From: Kiloniella majae
Lineage (GTDB): Bacteria; Pseudomonadota; Alphaproteobacteria; Kiloniellales; Kiloniellaceae
DNA length: 64,000 nt
NCBI RefSeq assembly: GCF_002118315.1
Contig: NZ_MTSZ01000003.1
Coordinates: 1 to 64,000, forward strand
Direction: 5' to 3'
Made by a program: the position numbers and the translations under genes. Shown in pieces: positions 18,958 through 26,530 of the stretch. How positions within the stretch are numbered: the stretch's first letter is position 1; each line of letters opens with the position of its first letter. The notes beneath the pieces are model-generated. The model did not search any database. It had not been told where the DNA came from and was given only the letters and a program-made list of their open reading frames with translations.

Positions 18958-19656
18958 TTAGGGATCTACCGATTTATCCTGTTTGAGCTTCTCGTGGATA
19001 ACATTTTGGGCTGATTCCAAGTGTTTTACGAGGAGCTCTTTTGCCTTGTCTCCATCGCGGTCGATACAAGCTGTAATCAGTTGTTGGTGTTCTGCATTGC
19101 TTCGGGTTTGAGATGATGGTTCTTTTAGGCTCAATCTCAAATAGCGTTCTGATGTTGTAAAGAGAATGGTTTGAAATTTATACCCGATGGTTTCTTTGGC
19201 GCCAGATAGAATGATTTCGTGAAACTGACGGTTAAGCTCGCCCAGTTCTTTCTGGTTTGTTGACTGAGCTTCGCGGGTAATCAGATTTTGCGCGCCACTT
19301 AAATCTTCATCCGTAAGGTTCGGGATTGATAGCTGTAACAAATGCGGCTCGATCACTTTTCTAAGTTCAAAGATTTCAATCATTTCCCGAATTGAACCGG
19401 GAAGAACCCGTGCGCCTCTGTTCCGCTCAAAGCTAATAAGGTTTTCACCTTCCAATGTTCGTAAAGCTTCTCTGACCGGGATTTTGCTGACGCCCATTGA
19501 ATCGGCGGCTGTATCTTGCCGGACGAGGCTGTGCGGGGGCAGGGTGCCTGAGATAATCGCTTCACGTAGGACGTTGGCGACAAAAACAGGAGTCGATACC
19601 TGCTCATCAGTAAAACGAGAGACGATGCTTTTTAAGTCGCTGTGATCACTAGTCAT
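18958..19656 (-). CDS. GntR-family transcriptional regulator (FadR/FCD subgroup)
   Basis: A 232-residue regulator. The N-terminal winged helix reads VLREAIISGTLPPHSLVRQ then MGVSKIPVREALRTLEGENLI. The C-terminal all-helical FCD ligand domain includes FELRKVIEPHLLQLSI, LNRQFHEIILSGA and AEHQQLITACIDRDGDKA, with the metal/ligand His positions typical of the group. It converges with the flavoprotein gene (14-base gap) and follows the DMT permease gene on the minus strand. It probably controls the surrounding catabolic genes, an inference from position. Confidence 0.92.
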   Translation of the reverse strand: MTSDHSDLKSIVSRFTDEQVSTPVFVANVLREAIISGTLPPHSLVRQDTAADSMGVSKIPVREALRTLEGENLISFERNRGARVLPGSIREMIEIFELRKVIEPHLLQLSIPNLTDEDLSGAQNLITREAQSTNQKELGELNRQFHEIILSGAKETIGYKFQTILFTTSERYLRLSLKEPSSQTRSNAEHQQLITACIDRDGDKAKELLVKHLESAQNVIHEKLKQDKSVDP

Positions 19657-19668
19657 AGAGTGTTTTTA

Positions 19669-19686
19669 TCAAACCTTCTCGTTTGA
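19669..19686. promoter_or_regulatory. candidate operator upstream of the GntR gene
   Basis: TCAAAC (19669-19674) and GTTTGA (19681-19686) form a 6-6-6 dyad 13 bases upstream of the GntR start, suitable for a dimeric regulator acting on its own gene. No second copy was found elsewhere in the cluster. Confidence 0.3.
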
Positions 19687-19740
19687 AATGCTTTGGTAGC
19701 CTTATCGGACTATAATACACAAAATCTGAAGATTAATATC

Positions 19741-20646
19741 TCACGAAGATTGCGGAAGCCTTTTACGATAGATGCCCATCCCAATCAAACAGCCCGTGAT
19801 AATGATGATCGCGCCGAGCGCAGTGTACCAGCTCAAGTGTTCGCCAAAGAGCAGAAAGCCTAACAGAGCAGAGAACAAGATCGAGCTATAGGTTAAAGGT
19901 GTCAGCAGAATCACATCTGCTTTTCTGAAGGCAAACAGATTAAGCGCTTGTCCGAGAATGGCAATTGGTCCCATAAGAAGAACGGGCCACCAGCTATCCA
20001 AACCTTGCCATTGTCCCCATATGAGGGACGGGGTCAACAACAAGAGACTTGCAAGGCCGTTTACGTACAACAGAGTTACGGGGATAGCTTCGCGTTCACT
20101 GACAAATTTTATAACGATTATCTCAACGGCCATACAACATGCGGCAAGTAATGCAATAAGAGCCGCAGAGCTAAAGAAGGAACTTTGCCCTCCTTCCGCG
20201 CTTTGAGAGGCAACAAGGCTTGCTCCGAAAATCGTGATGATGATCGACGCCCAATGGCGGGGAAGAACCCGTTCACCTAATATTATCCCTGCAAGAACAA
20301 GGACGATGGCCCCATTGGAGAAGCTGATAGTTATGACATCAGCAAGGGGGATTTGTGAGGCGGCAATGACGACACAGGCAACAGAGCCAATGCCTGCAAT
20401 TGATCGTCCGATGTGTAAAAGGCCGAAACTACTTTTGAGACTGTTTCCTTTGTAGTGCCACCGCCATACCGTCGGCAGCAGAAAGATTAATCCCCCTGTA
20501 TAGCGGATAAAAACGATCTGGAACCATTGCAGGTCTGTGGCGGCGCCTTTGGGAAGAGCAAACATGGCTGAGAAAAGAAAGGCAGCAAACAGCACGGCCA
20601 ACATCGCCTGAAAGTTTGTTTTATTCTGGTTTGCGTGCGCGAACAT
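19741..20646 (-). CDS. DMT-superfamily (EamA) transporter
   Basis: A 301-residue inner-membrane protein with ten predicted helices in two EamA repeats (first about 14-145, second about 155-295). Typical family segments are PLADVITISFSNGAIVLVLAG and ADVILLTPLTYSSILFSALLGF. Members export or import small metabolites such as amino acids. Its position beside the catabolic operon suggests transport of a pathway compound, but nothing in sequence fixes direction or substrate. ATG 20646 is preceded by AGGAAAG. The leader contains a 15-base tandem duplication. Confidence 0.88.
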   Translation of the reverse strand: MFAHANQNKTNFQAMLAVLFAAFLFSAMFALPKGAATDLQWFQIVFIRYTGGLIFLLPTVWRWHYKGNSLKSSFGLLHIGRSIAGIGSVACVVIAASQIPLADVITISFSNGAIVLVLAGIILGERVLPRHWASIIITIFGASLVASQSAEGGQSSFFSSAALIALLAACCMAVEIIVIKFVSEREAIPVTLLYVNGLASLLLLTPSLIWGQWQGLDSWWPVLLMGPIAILGQALNLFAFRKADVILLTPLTYSSILFSALLGFLLFGEHLSWYTALGAIIIITGCLIGMGIYRKRLPQSS

Positions 20647-20656
20647 TTGTCTTTCC

Positions 20657-20686
20657 TATAGTTCTTCGGCCTATAGTTCTTTGGCC
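20657..20686. repeat. 15-base tandem duplication in the EamA gene leader
   Basis: TATAGTTCTTCGGCC at 20657-20671 is followed directly by TATAGTTCTTTGGCC at 20672-20686, one mismatch. It lies 10-40 bases upstream of the permease start codon, so it will be in the 5' leader or promoter. It could come from replication slippage or be a doubled binding site. Confidence 0.6.
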
Positions 20687-20788
20687 TTAGCTCGTGTGAT
20701 TTCTCGTATTTCTATAAATAGATCTATTCATATATGTATGATATAAAAATTATTGTAATTATGATGTTCATTATTGAATAGGTGTGTA

Positions 20789-21694
20789 ATGCTTAAATCC
20801 CCTTATGATTGGGATGATATAAGGGTCTTTCTTTCTGTTTATGAAATGAGGTCCTTTTCTGCTGCGGCAAGAGAATTGGGCATTAGCCAACCTACTGTAG
20901 GGCGCAGAATAAAATCATTGGAAGATGGATTGAAGAATCGTCTGTTCGAGCGATTGTCCGAAGGTCTATCCCCTACCGAAGCCGGTGTGATGTTGGCGTC
21001 AAAAGCCTTTCCCATGGCTGAGGCCGCTGAAACATTAAATCGCCAAAGCACACTTTTGGCGGCTGATTCTGTTGGCACCGTCAGAGTTTCGATGAATGAA
21101 CAGGCCGGGATGTTACTGTCGAAGCATGTCCATCACATTAGAAAAACACTGCCCGGGATCGAACTGGAACTAATCACGACGCACGTGGAGGCGAGTCTTT
21201 CAAGGCGCGAAGCGGATTTGCTCATTCGTTTTTGCAAACCCAAGCAAGGCAATCTCTATACGCAGAAGTTAACAGAGATGCCCTTTGCTGTCTTTGCCTC
21301 CAGGGCAAGTGACGTTGCTCCTCTGCCCCAAGAGGAAGATTTGGGGGCATGGCTTTGGCAAAAAGATTTACCATGGGTCGGATGGGATGAAGAACATGCC
21401 TATCAACCCGATGCAACATGGATGCGGTCAACGCTTAAAATGGTGACGCCTGTTATTCGGATTAATCATGCGATGATGATGCAAACAATGCTGAGGGAAA
21501 ATCTAGGTGTTGGATTGTTACCTTCCGCGGCTGGTGATCATGACATTCAACTGAAAAGATTAACGCCAGATATTCCGGGGTTGGTTTCAAACCTTTACCT
21601 GATCGTGCATGGTGATTTGCGCTTTGTTCCCGCCATTAGATCGGTCATGAATGAGCTTCTGAAAATCTTTAAGACCGCACACGTTATAAACTAG
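20789..21694 (+). CDS. LysR-family regulator
   Basis: A 301-residue regulator from ATG 20789; an upstream TTG at 20774 would add five residues. The N-terminal helix-turn-helix is FLSVYEMRSFSAAARELGISQPTVGRRIKSLE, followed by an effector domain that ends MLRENLGVGLLPSAAGDHD. It is divergent from the EamA permease with a 142-base shared promoter region, suggesting it controls that gene. The ligand is unknown. Confidence 0.93.
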   Translation: MLKSPYDWDDIRVFLSVYEMRSFSAAARELGISQPTVGRRIKSLEDGLKNRLFERLSEGLSPTEAGVMLASKAFPMAEAAETLNRQSTLLAADSVGTVRVSMNEQAGMLLSKHVHHIRKTLPGIELELITTHVEASLSRREADLLIRFCKPKQGNLYTQKLTEMPFAVFASRASDVAPLPQEEDLGAWLWQKDLPWVGWDEEHAYQPDATWMRSTLKMVTPVIRINHAMMMQTMLRENLGVGLLPSAAGDHDIQLKRLTPDIPGLVSNLYLIVHGDLRFVPAIRSVMNELLKIFKTAHVIN

Positions 21695-21889
21695 TGGAAT
21701 AAATCATTCTTGAAGTCGTTTGGTGACAGGAATTCATAAATAGGTCACATGCCTTTCATCCTGTTGATATTTTTCTGACGTATCTATCCCCGTGATATGA
21801 AACACGATCATATAGATCCAGAAATATAAAACCGGACACACAAATCCTATCATCCTTAAACAGATAGTTGTTCACAAAGGCTTTGAATA

Positions 21890-22462
21890 ATGGCGCAAAA
21901 ACCAGTTCATATACTTTTTCTAAGTACGGCTAATTCCGCTAGAAGTTTAATTGCAGAGACGCTTCTGAGGGATTTTGGGGGCGGGCGTGTTCGATCTTTT
22001 AGCGCGGGAACGCAGCCTGATGGACAAATGTTGCCAATGGTCGATCAGTTTCTTGAAGCCAAAGGATATGACACTGCAGGTCTTTTCTCAAAGACACATA
22101 AACTTTTTATGGAAGATGGGGCCCCGGATATTGATCTTGTTATTAGCATTAGCGCGCCGGATGAAAATCAACCTGTTCTAGGTCCGTTGGGTGCTTTGAG
22201 AGTACACTGGCAAATGCCGAGTATTCACGCGCTGAAAGCATCTTCGGATCAAAAAAACTTTATTAGAACTATTTATAAGCAGTTGGAAGATTCTATCTGT
22301 CAGGCATTACAGCCGTCATGGGATGGTTTGTCCGTACGCGATGTCCAACGCCTTTTTGAACAGGTTGGGCCGGTCACTCAGAATAGTGATAAGTCCTATG
22401 ACGCGATTGTTCCTGAGCGCTACTTTGGGGATTTTGCGGGTACAGAATTGGCCTTGGCTTAA
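21890..22462 (+). CDS. ArsC/low-molecular-weight phosphatase-like protein lacking catalytic cysteines
   Basis: A 190-residue protein with the fold signature of thioredoxin-type arsenate reductases and LMW tyrosine phosphatases. The CX5R loop, however, reads FLSTANSARS: Ser12 takes the place of the nucleophilic Cys, while Arg18 is kept. The redox Cys region, usually VCDxADExCP, reads ISAPDENQPVL. The only Cys in the chain is near the C-terminus in DSICQAL, outside both sites. It is therefore probably not an arsenate reductase; a phosphate-binding pseudoenzyme or altered chemistry is likelier. No ars genes are nearby. Monocistronic. Confidence 0.8.
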   Translation: MAQKPVHILFLSTANSARSLIAETLLRDFGGGRVRSFSAGTQPDGQMLPMVDQFLEAKGYDTAGLFSKTHKLFMEDGAPDIDLVISISAPDENQPVLGPLGALRVHWQMPSIHALKASSDQKNFIRTIYKQLEDSICQALQPSWDGLSVRDVQRLFEQVGPVTQNSDKSYDAIVPERYFGDFAGTELALA

Positions 22463-22552
22463 TATTAGTTCCTATTAAATCATAACGGTCAGTCCTCTGT
22501 CAGAAAGCCCTTGTATAACCACGATATATTTTCGTTGTTTAATGAGGGACTC

Positions 22553-23455
22553 ATGCTTAGGCACCGCTCTATATTTTTTTATATGTCTTCATCTGTAGCT
22601 AGAGGCACAGGTGTTAAGGCAATCAATGTTATTCAAACCAAGCTGACAAAGTTTGTACTGTTCACGTCTGTTGTGTTTTTGAGCCTTGCCTCGCCGACCA
22701 AAGCTGATGATCAAGCTGGAGCAGGTAGTACAAAACTAGATAACTTCGTGGATGCAGCACTAAGTGACTGGGATTTTACTATTGGTGCGGGGGCCGGGTT
22801 TGGACCTGATTATGAAGGTTCAGACGATTATGGTGTCGGGGCAATGCCCGTTCTTGAAGCATCCTGGCGAGACGACACGTTTTTTGTCTCGGTTGATCGT
22901 GGCATTGGTGCAACTTTACTGCGTTCAGAGCATTTTAGCGGTGGCGTTTCCTTGAATTACGATTGGGGCCGGGATGAAGGTGATAACTCTGCTCTTAGAG
23001 GGTTAGGAGATGTTGAAGCCGGGCTTGAGGGGACTGCGTTTGCTGAAATTGATCTGGGAACGTATGCGTTCGAGTTAGATATTACGCAGGATCTAAGCGG
23101 TGAAGACAAAGGTCTTTTGGCTAATTTTAGTGCCGAATATCGTCATAGCTTTTTTGATGAGCGTCTTTGGATCTCAGCGGGGCCATCTGTTAGCTGGGCA
23201 TCAGAAGATTATATGCAATCCTATTTTGGCGTGAACAATAAGCAAGCTTCCAGAAGTAGATATAGCCAACACGATACCGATGCGGGCTTCAAGGATGTCG
23301 GATTAAATTTGGGTGCCATGTATAGCTTTGATGAGAACTGGGCCATGATCGGGTCCGTGGGCTATGCGCGTTTGTTGGGTGATGCAGCCGATAGTCCTTT
23401 CGTTGAAAGTGAGAACCAGTTCTCTGGTGGCCTTGCGATTACCTATAATTTCTAA
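22553..23455 (+). CDS. MipA/OmpV-family outer-membrane protein
   Basis: About 300 residues. ATG 22553 is chosen for the GAGGGA just upstream; ATG 22583 is an alternative, and 22511 would give a longer form. A hydrophobic segment KFVLFTSVVFLSLASPTKA is a late signal peptide. The mature part has the MipA signature: FTIGAGAGFGPDYEGSDDY, SVDRGIGATLL, alternating beta strands, and a C-terminal aromatic ...SGGLAITYNF, as in outer-membrane barrels. Members act as scaffold or osmo-related porins. A strong terminator follows. Confidence 0.88.
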   Translation: MLRHRSIFFYMSSSVARGTGVKAINVIQTKLTKFVLFTSVVFLSLASPTKADDQAGAGSTKLDNFVDAALSDWDFTIGAGAGFGPDYEGSDDYGVGAMPVLEASWRDDTFFVSVDRGIGATLLRSEHFSGGVSLNYDWGRDEGDNSALRGLGDVEAGLEGTAFAEIDLGTYAFELDITQDLSGEDKGLLANFSAEYRHSFFDERLWISAGPSVSWASEDYMQSYFGVNNKQASRSRYSQHDTDAGFKDVGLNLGAMYSFDENWAMIGSVGYARLLGDAADSPFVESENQFSGGLAITYNF

Positions 23456-23494
23456 CGCACTTATTTTGGAACAGGATTTTCGATCCGCCAACTG

Positions 23495-23535
23495 TCCCGG
23501 AAGTTTTTTGATTAGAGCTTCCGGGAACTTTTTTG
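23495..23535 (+). terminator. rho-independent terminator after the MipA/OmpV gene
   Basis: TCCCGGAAG (23495-23503) pairs perfectly with CTTCCGGGA (23518-23526) across a 14-base loop and is followed by ACTTTTTT. It lies 40 bases past the stop codon. Confidence 0.88.
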
Positions 23536-23604
23536 AAACAAAAGTTATGTCCTAAAATTCTTGTGCTATACTTTAAAGACAGCAGAACACAAGGAGGATG
23601 ATAA

Positions 23605-24129
23605 ATGCTATTTTCCGGTGATTTCAGGGGCGCAGTTTATCAAAGTGATAGCGGTTCTGGCTCAGGGCAAACAGGGGGATCTTCTGGGGGAACTTCCGGC
23701 GGGGCGGTTAAGGATATTCTAGCCGATAAAGGTGGCGAAATTCATACAATCACGACAGGTCACACTGTTCAGGAGGTCATCGACACCCTGAATTCTTTTA
23801 AAATTGGTGCTTTAGTCGTTGCGGATGATGATAAGCGTCCAATTGGTATTGTATCCGAGCGTGATGTTGTAGTTGGAATCGGGCAAAAAGGAAAAGAACT
23901 TTTTGCGGATAAGGTTGATACAATTATGACAGCCAATCCTGTGTGCTGTGCACCGGATGCGCGTGTACACGAGGTAATGCAAAAAATGACCGATGGCCGT
24001 TTTCGCCACATGCCTGTTGTCTCTGATGGCAAGTTATGCGGTATGATTTCTATCGGCGATGTGGTGCGTAAACGCCTTCTAGAGCTAGAGTATGAAAATG
24101 AACAGATGATGGCTTATATGTCGGGCTAA
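23605..24129 (+). CDS. CBS-domain pair protein with Gly/Ser-rich N-terminus
   Basis: A 174-residue protein beginning at ATG 23605 with an unusually strong AGGAGG ribosome site. Residues ~13-35 are a low-complexity Gly/Ser/Thr linker (SGSGSGQTGGSSGGTSGG). Two CBS domains follow (about 36-95 and 103-160): VQEVIDTLNSFKIGALVV, GIVSERDVVVGI, then VHEVMQKMTDGRFRHMPVV and GMISIGDVVRKRL. CBS pairs bind adenine nucleotides and act as energy sensors. Stand-alone alphaproteobacterial copies are common, but the flexible leader is not usual. Function unknown. Confidence 0.88.
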   Translation: MLFSGDFRGAVYQSDSGSGSGQTGGSSGGTSGGAVKDILADKGGEIHTITTGHTVQEVIDTLNSFKIGALVVADDDKRPIGIVSERDVVVGIGQKGKELFADKVDTIMTANPVCCAPDARVHEVMQKMTDGRFRHMPVVSDGKLCGMISIGDVVRKRLLELEYENEQMMAYMSG

Positions 24130-24166
24130 ATCTGTTATGATAAACATCTGGTTGGGTTTTATAAAT

Positions 24167-24205
24167 AAGCGGTGGACTCTATAGCTGAGCCCACCGCTTT
24201 GTTGC
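24167..24205 (+). terminator. terminator after the CBS-domain gene
   Basis: AAGCGGTGG-A-CTC (24167-24179) pairs with GAG-C-CCACCGCTT (24187-24199), one A-C mismatch and a 7-base loop, followed by TTGTTGCTTT. The U tract is imperfect. Confidence 0.65.
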
Positions 24206-24266
24206 TTTATTGCCTGCTGTTTTTGCAAGGCTGATTTTCAGGATATGGTCCTTTAATCAGGTGTGT

Positions 24267-25082
24267 TTACTGTGGCATGTCTTGGGTATGAACCCAAATC
24301 AATCCACCTTCTTCGACCTGTGCTTCTGACCCATCCGGTGCTGGTAATGTTTTGCCGTTATCAACTAAAGCAGCAAAACCCCACCACCCTGCTTTTGGCA
24401 TTGCGTAGTTAAAGACACCGTTTTTGTCGGCACGAACAACCTGGGTAATAAAAGGTGTCGCAGGAACATCAACCTTTCCTTCACCCCGATACTCGATTTC
24501 TATGAGCGCGTGGGGTTCCGGTTGTCCGTTATTGAGGACCTGACCGGAAAAAAGATTATTGGTCCACAGGCCATAGGGTCTGCTCAGGGGAATAATTTCA
24601 ACAGGTAATCCGACAGGATCTTCCCATCCATTTTCCAGACCATGGGCATTCACAACAACTTTTGTGTAGTGGATAATCATCGCCTGTTCTTCAGGTTCCC
24701 AATAAGGTTTGGGAACGAGGTAAAAACTGTAATCTCCGGCACGTTTTATTTTGTGGTCTGCCTTATAGGACGTGGCATTCGCAGGATTGAGTTTTCCCTC
24801 TAATTTTGTGGCTTGAAGAGATTTGGTTAAGTCGTATTTTTTGCCAGCGATTTGAACGCCAAATAAATCAGGACGTTCCATCTCCATAAGTGGTGCTCCC
24901 TCCATAGGATGCGTAAAACGTATATCAAATGAAAAGTCATTTTCAGCACTCTTGGTTATCAGGGGAGAAGAGGGAATTAACTCGATGAAATGAGCGATGG
25001 CCTTCTGAGAGAAAAGTGTTGTTAAGGAAATAGTTAAGAGAAGAACTCGCGAGAGTCTTTTTTCTTTAGATCGTATAAACAT
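24267..25082 (-). CDS. DUF4198 (NikK-like) periplasmic protein under a cobalamin riboswitch
   Basis: A 271-residue secreted protein. ATG 25082 follows AAGGCG; a frame to 25127 has a poorer start. The signal peptide ends at KAIA-HF, so the mature N-terminus is His-Phe, as in its paralogue at 26705 (AHFQL). DUF4198 features: FTHPMEG, YSFYLVPKPYWEPEE, LPVEIIPLSRPYG and AGWWGFAALVDNG. Such proteins are the K component of nickel/cobalt ECF importers and probably handle metal in the periplasm. This copy is not next to transporter genes, but a cobalamin riboswitch directly upstream (~25180-25470) implies repression by B12. Confidence 0.85.
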   Translation of the reverse strand: MFIRSKEKRLSRVLLLTISLTTLFSQKAIAHFIELIPSSPLITKSAENDFSFDIRFTHPMEGAPLMEMERPDLFGVQIAGKKYDLTKSLQATKLEGKLNPANATSYKADHKIKRAGDYSFYLVPKPYWEPEEQAMIIHYTKVVVNAHGLENGWEDPVGLPVEIIPLSRPYGLWTNNLFSGQVLNNGQPEPHALIEIEYRGEGKVDVPATPFITQVVRADKNGVFNYAMPKAGWWGFAALVDNGKTLPAPDGSEAQVEEGGLIWVHTQDMPQ

Positions 25083-25179
25083 GGTACGCGCCTTGTCTAA
25101 AAAAGTTATGACAATGACAGTGCACATTTAGGTACTGATTTTTAAATCAGCATAAACGCGCCTTGCCAGTATCGACAGG

Positions 25180-25470
25180 CACGTCACTCGACGGAAAACC
25201 GCCCCAATGAACACCCCGTTCATCAGACAGGTGACGTTAAATCGGCAGGTCTCCTGGCTTACAACATAAGAGCATTGTCCCTTCCCGATATGAACATCTA
25301 GAGATTTGAATGCCTCTAAAAAATACCAGTGGTTATAACAAGCTTTAAGCTGTTTACAGTTGCGGGGGCAGCCACGGTTCAAGATCCCCTGATGGGTAAA
25401 TCTCTCCGTGTTCCCTATTATCTTCGGATCAAATTTTCATCCGAAGAACCGATTCCGGCGCAGTGTGTCT
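25180..25470 (-). promoter_or_regulatory. cobalamin (AdoCbl) riboswitch, leftward
   Basis: On the minus strand, the P2 hairpin TCTTCGGAT/ATCCGAAGA (25421-25447) is followed by GGGAACACGG, then the core GCTGCCCCCGCAACTGTAA (ends near 25353) and the B12 box AGCCAGGAGACCTGCC (near 25245-25260). Boundaries are approximate. It covers most of the 433-base gap between the TetR stop and the DUF4198 start. It should lower expression of the DUF4198 gene when cobalamin is plentiful. Bases 25352-25415 are the exact inverse of 26325-26388 in the rightward riboswitch. Confidence 0.93.
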
Positions 25471-25515
25471 TTTTCGTACAGGCAGATCAATTTAATTGTG
25501 CCTCGATAGACAGGA

Positions 25516-26103
25516 TTAAATTTTACCACCGGTCATTTTACTGTCTGCAAGAAGAGATCTTGTTTGGATAGAAGCCAGATCACGCGCCCAGCTATCCGGT
25601 GCATCGGGAAACAGGCTATAGAATCCGATGTAGCCTGTGTAATCGATGACAGCGTAATTACGGGCCGCGTCCTCAGACAGATCAGAAGCTTTTTGATACA
25701 TATCGGCCAGAATGTTAATGCGCATTTCATCGACTTTAGAGACGACGTCTCTGACTTGATTATCGGCCTGTGCCCACGAACGTATAGCGAGATCTACGGC
25801 AAGATCTTTTTCAAAGGCGAGGTTGAAGAGCATTTCATATTTGGCCTCGGGATCTTCGACGCTATTAATTTCTTCAAAGATGTCTTTCGTGAAATCCTTT
25901 TCCCAAAAGGCAAGTAACTCTTGTTTGAAGGCCGCAAAATTTTTGAAGTGGTGATAAAAGCTGCCTTTGGTTAACTGAAGTTTCTGACATAACCGGGGAA
26001 TATTAAGTGTCTGAAAGCCTTCTTTGGACAAAATTTCCATGGCGGCATTAAGCCAGCTTTGACCGCTGGGGATCGTTTTTGACATGGCTTGTGAAGAAGT
26101 CAT
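25516..26103 (-). CDS. TetR-family transcriptional regulator
   Basis: A regulator of about 195 residues; starts at 26127, 26103 or 26085 are all possible because no clear ribosome site decides. The N-terminal helix-turn-helix reads AAMEILSKEGFQTLNIPRLCQKLQLTKGSFYHHFKN. The C-terminal ligand domain is helical and not specific. It sits between the two cobalamin riboswitches, 40 bases upstream of the leftward one on the same strand, so read-through into the DUF4198 gene is possible. A perfect dyad at 26133-26152 just upstream is a likely autoregulatory operator. Confidence 0.9.
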   Translation of the reverse strand: MTSSQAMSKTIPSGQSWLNAAMEILSKEGFQTLNIPRLCQKLQLTKGSFYHHFKNFAAFKQELLAFWEKDFTKDIFEEINSVEDPEAKYEMLFNLAFEKDLAVDLAIRSWAQADNQVRDVVSKVDEMRINILADMYQKASDLSEDAARNYAVIDYTGYIGFYSLFPDAPDSWARDLASIQTRSLLADSKMTGGKI

Positions 26104-26132
26104 TACTTGTACTCGCATCGAAGTCATTTAAA

Positions 26133-26152
26133 GGCATACTCATAAGTATGCC
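26133..26152. promoter_or_regulatory. candidate TetR operator
   Basis: GGCATACT (26133-26140) and AGTATGCC (26145-26152) form a perfect 8-base inverted repeat with a 4-base spacer, the geometry of many TetR operators. It lies 30 bases upstream of the chosen TetR start, and also upstream of the rightward riboswitch, so it could act on both genes. Confidence 0.5.
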
Positions 26153-26289
26153 GATTGGGGGGAGATGCCAAGTGAATTACCAAGTTAAATTCTTTATTAA
26201 GCCCCAAATCGATGATTGGATTCTGCCTGATCTTTTGAAATCTTGGGCTTGCAGGATTTTCTTTCTCCGCATAAACTCGCTGCATGCAT

Positions 26290-26530
26290 GGTTCCCCATG
26301 GATGAAGTCGTCCGGGGATTAAAAGGGAACACGGAGAGATTTACCCATCAGGGGATCTTGAACCGTGGCTGCCCCCGCAACTGTAAACGGTGAGTTCTTA
26401 CCAATTATGACCACTGGTATGGCCGAAAAGGTTTGGTACCGGGAAGGTTTGGTGATTGAGCAACGATCCGTGAGCCAGGAGACCTGCCGGCATAATGTCA
26501 CTAAACCAAAGGGCGGGGAGTACCATTGGT
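26290..26530 (+). promoter_or_regulatory. cobalamin (AdoCbl) riboswitch, rightward
   Basis: In order: a P2 hairpin of CCCC/GGGG (26294-26318), AAAAGGGAACACGG from 26321, the core GCTGCCCCCGCAACTGTAA (26368-26386), and the B12 box AGCCAGGAGACCTGCC (26473-26488). A conserved downstream segment then resembles the leftward copy (CATTGG...TCCGT...CGTGCC), with a small ACGGA/TCCGT hairpin that may belong to the switching platform. Boundaries are approximate. The rest of the 600-base gap from 26104 to 26704 holds the TetR dyad and about 170 bases of leader with no other clear signal. It controls the downstream metal-transport operon. Confidence 0.95.

Noticed and set aside
21890-22462. Annotating as arsenate reductase
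   Set aside because: All catalytic cysteines are missing and no ars genes are near.
25128-25382. Open frame of 84 codons on the minus strand
   Set aside because: It lies wholly inside the leftward cobalamin riboswitch and its sequence is explained by the RNA structure.
25352-26388. Reading the 64-base inverted repeat as ends of an insertion sequence
   Set aside because: The repeats are riboswitch cores; the enclosed segment encodes TetR, not a transposase, and no target duplication was seen.
26079-26393. Open frame on the plus strand across the TetR start and the riboswitch
   Set aside because: It overlaps the TetR promoter dyad and the riboswitch core and has no family similarity.
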